Shown piece after piece: positions 60,778-64,000 of a stretch of 64,000 bases of DNA. Every line of letters starts with the position of its first letter. Within the stretch, counting starts at the first letter, position 1. The notes beneath the pieces are model-generated. The model was not told the DNA's origin. It was given only the letters and a program-made list of their open reading frames with translations, and made no database searches. Both the position numbers and the translations under genes were made by a program. The stretch comes from JBEVOS01 sp964563395. GTDB lineage: Bacteria > Pseudomonadota > Alphaproteobacteria > Caulobacterales > Aquidulcibacteraceae. The stretch spans positions 62,001 to 126,000 of the forward strand of contig CAZLWK010000003.1 in the NCBI GenBank assembly GCA_964563395.1. Direction: 5' to 3'.

Positions 60778-61092
60778 TCAACGCCGAGCCAAGCATACGC
60801 GTTCCCCACCGCCTGGGCGGACGAGGATGGCCTCCTCGCCCCTGCCGCGCAGCTCGACGCCTCCGGCCACGTAACGAAAGCCGGATGCGGCCGGCGCTGG
60901 GCTGAGGCGCAGCGCGGGGTAGCCCTCCTGCTCCAGGATCGCCTGATCGGGATCGCGGCTGAACGTGACGCTGAAACGCTCCCGCGTATCGCAGACATAG
61001 TCCGCGACGCGCGTATCTGGGCCGGAAACGGGACAAGGCGTGGCGCAGGCGGCCAACGCGAAGAATGCGGCGAGCATCAAGATCGAGCGCAT
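60778..61092 (-). CDS. MliC-like lysozyme inhibitor lipoprotein
   Basis: A 104-residue lipoprotein (MRSILMLAAFFALAAC). The mature part contains VADYVCDTRERFSVTF, SGFRYVAGGVELRGRGEEAILV and VCLARR, a pattern of the MliC/PliC c-type lysozyme inhibitor family (two Cys, SGxxY motif). It probably protects peptidoglycan in the periplasm. Identification rests on short motifs. Confidence 0.7.
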   Translation of the reverse strand: MRSILMLAAFFALAACATPCPVSGPDTRVADYVCDTRERFSVTFSRDPDQAILEQEGYPALRLSPAPAASGFRYVAGGVELRGRGEEAILVRPGGGERVCLARR

Positions 61093-61116
61093 GAAAGACC
61101 CCGCGAAGACTGCGCG

Positions 61117-61335
61117 CTATATTTCGTAATCGAGCGCGGACGTACGCGAGACCACAGCGCCCGCCTCATCGTACACGACGATCTCCACATCGCGTCCCTT
61201 CGCGCCGACGACGGCGAGATCGTCCGCGCGGGCGATCGCCTCGGCGCGGGTGTCGAAGCTGAACAGCGTCAGCGCCTCCAGGCGCACATGCCATTTGCCG
61301 GCTTCGGGCCGGATTTCGTAGGTGAGCCGTGTCAT
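61117..61335 (-). CDS. DUF2188-like protein
   Basis: A 72-residue cytoplasmic protein, MTRLTYEIRPEAGKWHVRLEALTLFSFDTRAEAIARADDLA...VVYDEAGAVVSRTSALDYEI. The WHV...F.TRAEAI pattern is that of DUF2188, a small beta-beta-alpha-beta domain of unknown function. Next to the MliC-like gene on the same strand (24 bases), perhaps co-transcribed. The 183-base gap upstream, before the RTX gene, contains no recognisable motif. Confidence 0.75.
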   Translation of the reverse strand: MTRLTYEIRPEAGKWHVRLEALTLFSFDTRAEAIARADDLAVVGAKGRDVEIVVYDEAGAVVSRTSALDYEI

Positions 61336-61518
61336 CGCCGCCAGATTAGCCGAGCCGGGCGACGGCGCAAATGGCTATCCGCGACCGATTGAATGCATTG
61401 CGAATACTGGAAAACAACTTGGATACCGCCGTTGTTCTCGGATTGACTTGGGCGAAACACGGGCGCGTGATGAACTGGGCAGGCGAACACATAAGGCCGC
61501 CGCCACGGGGAGGCGTTC

Positions 61519-64000
61519 ATGGCGGCGTATCAACTTTTTTCGGACGAACTCATCGGGGTCTATGACCCTGTTGTCTTTCTGGCGAACGACGTCGCCTACA
61601 TCGTCGTCAATCCGGATGGGATCACGTACACCGCCTTCATCGGCGAAGGAATCACGTACGATCCGATCACCGGCCGGCCCAATGGCGGCGTGATTTCGCG
61701 CGTCAATGTCGGCAACAATGTCGATGGCGGCGTGCTCTACGCCATCAGCGATGTGCACGTGTCGATGGCCGACGTGGCGGCGCTGGTGGATGAAATTCTG
61801 ATCCTGCGCGATGCGATCACATGGACTGGCCTCATCGGCGCCGATCCGGACGCCACGATCGGCGCGACCGAGATCGATATCGCCAACACGGACGGCTCCT
61901 TCACCCGGCTCACGGGGGCCTTCGCGACCGTCAATGGCGAGCCGACCGGAACGGTCGACGAGATCGCGCATATCGCCAGCGACGGCGTCACCGTGCTGGC
62001 GGGGCCCATCGTCTATGCGCCGCCCATCTCACTCGATCTGGCGGCGGCGATCCTGTTGGAAAGCTCCGCCAGCGAATTGATCTATGACCTGCTCAGCACC
62101 GGCGACAATGTGCTCACCGGCGTCGACAACATCGATGTAGCGAGCAATCAATACGTCTTTCAATTGCTCGACCTTGGCGGCAGCGACATCTTGATCGGCG
62201 CCATTCCTGGAATGAGCGCCGATTTCAGCCTCTCGGGCGACGCGATTTTCTATATCGGCGCGATCGGCGTCGTCGCGCATGCCGGCGGAGATGTGGACCA
62301 GCTGGTCAACATCTACAACGTATTCGGATCGGAATTTGACGACGGCCTCGACGGCAGCGCGATAGCGTTCACGAACCAAATCCTGGTCGGCAATGGTGGC
62401 AATGACATCATTCGCGGCGGCGCGCTCAACGACCTTCTGAATGGCGGCGCTGGCGACGACACGCTGGACGGCGGCGCCGGATTCGACATCGCGGACTATC
62501 GGGATTTGGACGCCCCTACCGAAGTATCGCCGGGTCTTTTCTACGGCGCGTACATCGATCTTCGATTTATCGCGTCCCAGGATACGGTGTCATTCGGAAG
62601 CGACACGCTGACGAATATCGAAGGCGTTTACGGCAGCGGCTTCAACGATATCATCTTCGGTTCCGACGTGGACAATTCGCTCTGGGGTGAAGATGGCGAT
62701 GACCTCCTGGTGGGATTACTTGGAACGGACCTGCTCTATGGCGGCGGCGGCGCGGATGTTCTCCAGGGTCACGACGGCGATGATACGCTCGACGGCGGCG
62801 CCGGCGCCGATGATTTGGACGGCGGAAGCGGAAACGACGTCTATTTCGTCGATCATTTGGGAGACACTTTGTACGAGGTCCTAGGCGATGGCCTCGACGA
62901 AGCGCGCATCAGCGCAACCTACACGCTCGCCGCGGGCGTCTATGTGGAGCGCCTCGTCGCCAGCGCGGCGAGCATCACCATCACCGGCAACGCGCTGAAC
63001 AACACGCTTGTCGGCAATGGATCGAGCACGCTGCAAGGCGGGCTGGGCGCCGATCTCTATATCGTGTCAAGCGTGGGCGACACGCTGACGGAGGCGCCGG
63101 GCGGAGGCGTCGACCGCGTGGAAGCGTCGTTCACCTACACGCTGGCCGACAATATCGAGGCGCTCACGCTAACCGGCGCTGTCGCGATAAATGGAACCGG
63201 CAATAACGGCGACAATCTCATCATCGGCAACAGCGTCAACAACACACTGACCGGCGCGCAGGGCAATGACACGCTGATCGGCGGCCTCGGCGTTGATGCG
63301 ATGTTCGGCGGCTTGGGCAACGATATCTTTCACATTCAAAACGTGGGCGACACCGCCAATGAGAATGCCGGCGAAGGCAACGATACGGTCAATTCCCTGA
63401 TCACCTATGTGCTGCCGGCGCATATCGAGCGGCTGGTGCTGAACGGCGCGGCCGCGATCAATGGCACCGGCAACGCCCTCGCCAACACCATCACCGGCAA
63501 CGGCGCCAACAATTCCTTGTTCGGGCTCGCCGGCGCCGACACGCTGAGCGGCGGGGCCGGAAACGACATCCTCGACGGCGGCGCCGGCATTGACGCCATG
63601 ATGGGCGGCGCCGGGAACGACACCTATTTCGTGGACAATATCGCCGATTCACCGACCGAGAACGCCAATGGCGGGGTCGACATGATCTTCGCGAGCGTCA
63701 ATTACGTGATGGGCGCGCATTTGGAGAACATCACGCTCACAGGCGCGGCCGCCGCCTTCGTCACCGGAAATTTTTCGAACAATGTCATGGCCGGCAATGG
63801 CGCCGCGAACGCACTCAATGGCGGTTTTGGCGCCGACACGCTTCTCGGCAAGGGCGGCAATGACACGCTCACCGGCGGCGCCGGACCCGATGTCTTCGTC
63901 TTCGACACCGCGCCCAATGCGCTCACCAATCGCGACACGATCGCCGATTTCGTCGTCGTGGATGACACGATCCGGCTTGAGAACGCGATCTTCAGCGCCT
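61519..64000 (+). CDS. RTX calcium-binding repeat protein, 3' end cut by window edge
   Basis: The open frame from ATG 61519 runs 827 codons to the window end without a stop. The first about 285 residues lack RTX repeats and a Sec signal (MAAYQLFSDELIGVYDPVVFLAND..., with DGITYTAFIGEGITYDPITGRPNGG). Hemolysin-type GGxGxDxLx nonapeptides follow in at least five blocks (about residues 290-325, 381-454, 568-611, 655-711 and 758-795), separated by similar beta-rich spacers. The last visible part (DVFVFDTAPN...DTIADF) resembles the serralysin-type C-terminal region. Probably secreted by a type I system; function unknown. Confidence 0.9.
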   Translation, partial: MAAYQLFSDELIGVYDPVVFLANDVAYIVVNPDGITYTAFIGEGITYDPITGRPNGGVISRVNVGNNVDGGVLYAISDVHVSMADVAALVDEILILRDAITWTGLIGADPDATIGATEIDIANTDGSFTRLTGAFATVNGEPTGTVDEIAHIASDGVTVLAGPIVYAPPISLDLAAAILLESSASELIYDLLSTGDNVLTGVDNIDVASNQYVFQLLDLGGSDILIGAIPGMSADFSLSGDAIFYIGAIGVVAHAGGDVDQLVNIYNVFGSEFDDGLDGSAIAFTNQILVGNGGNDIIRGGALNDLLNGGAGDDTLDGGAGFDIADYRDLDAPTEVSPGLFYGAYIDLRFIASQDTVSFGSDTLTNIEGVYGSGFNDIIFGSDVDNSLWGEDGDDLLVGLLGTDLLYGGGGADVLQGHDGDDTLDGGAGADDLDGGSGNDVYFVDHLGDTLYEVLGDGLDEARISATYTLAAGVYVERLVASAASITITGNALNNTLVGNGSSTLQGGLGADLYIVSSVGDTLTEAPGGGVDRVEASFTYTLADNIEALTLTGAVAINGTGNNGDNLIIGNSVNNTLTGAQGNDTLIGGLGVDAMFGGLGNDIFHIQNVGDTANENAGEGNDTVNSLITYVLPAHIERLVLNGAAAINGTGNALANTITGNGANNSLFGLAGADTLSGGAGNDILDGGAGIDAMMGGAGNDTYFVDNIADSPTENANGGVDMIFASVNYVMGAHLENITLTGAAAAFVTGNFSNNVMAGNGAANALNGGFGADTLLGKGGNDTLTGGAGPDVFVFDTAPNALTNRDTIADFVVVDDTIRLENAIFSA

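Noticed and set aside
61371..61565. 64-codon plus-strand open frame before the RTX gene
   Set aside because: It overlaps the RTX start in another frame, lacks a ribosome-binding site and shows no family features.

Overview
This 64 kb window is a chromosomal segment of a GC-rich alphaproteobacterium, most likely of the Caulobacterales / Hyphomonadaceae. Supporting signs are a CcrM-type methyltransferase with its C-terminal extension, GANTC sites and a perfect TTAA-N7-TTAA CtrA box in short intergenic regions, F0 ATP synthase genes (with a b' subunit) separate from F1, and the gene order mutY / dciA / dsbA-like / smc. The lineage is inferred from gene content, not from a phylogeny.

Layout. 1-4.3 kb: NAD de novo operon nadA - alpha/beta hydrolase - nadB - nadC, with nadA cut by the left edge. 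4.3-6.1 kb: two divergent DJ-1/PfpI genes, one resembling isonitrile hydratase and the other a GlxA/AraC regulator. 6.1-14.2 kb, minus strand: a cell wall hydrolase under a CtrA box, ppdK, and a glyQ...glyS operon that carries a CDGSH gene and a DUF559 nuclease gene bounded by GC-rich palindromic repeats; glyS itself holds an in-frame palindromic insertion. 14.2-25.1 kb: rnhB, hsp20, ccrM, mutY (minus), dciA, dsbA-like lipoprotein, smc and the F0 ATP synthase operon. 25.1-32.7 kb: purA, a PagL-like deacylase, a LysR gene divergent from an exported crotonase-fold protein, and serC-serA separated by a dispersed palindrome and preceded by a structured leader.

32.7-43.5 kb: PhzF-like protein, thiD, Uma2, folP, Nudix, pyruvate kinase, an NrtS-like small membrane protein, two aminotransferases (one ilvE), and a PetP/PetR-like MarR - OmpR regulator - histidine kinase operon. 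43.5-54.9 kb: a YCII-like secreted protein, patatin, a hydrolase, TetR, threonine aldolase, a vapBC module, ybjN-proC, ubiK, a frameshifted cytochrome P450, lgt - midA-like - pgeF, and prs. 54.9-56.2 kb is a small accessory patch with DUF433, DUF7662-like and a second vapBC. 56.2-61.3 kb holds ettA, an AsmA-family protein and small envelope genes. From 61.5 kb to the right edge runs an incomplete RTX calcium-binding protein gene.

Most of the window is housekeeping. The most unusual part is the glyQ-glyS region, where a DUF559 gene sits between related palindromic repeats that contribute to its termini and to the ribosome-binding site of glyS, while a related palindrome is translated inside glyS. 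A second theme is cell-cycle control: ccrM itself, GANTC sites in front of ccrM and dciA, and a CtrA box in front of a cell wall hydrolase. No rRNA, CRISPR array, insertion sequence or prophage was recognised, and I noticed no tRNA gene.
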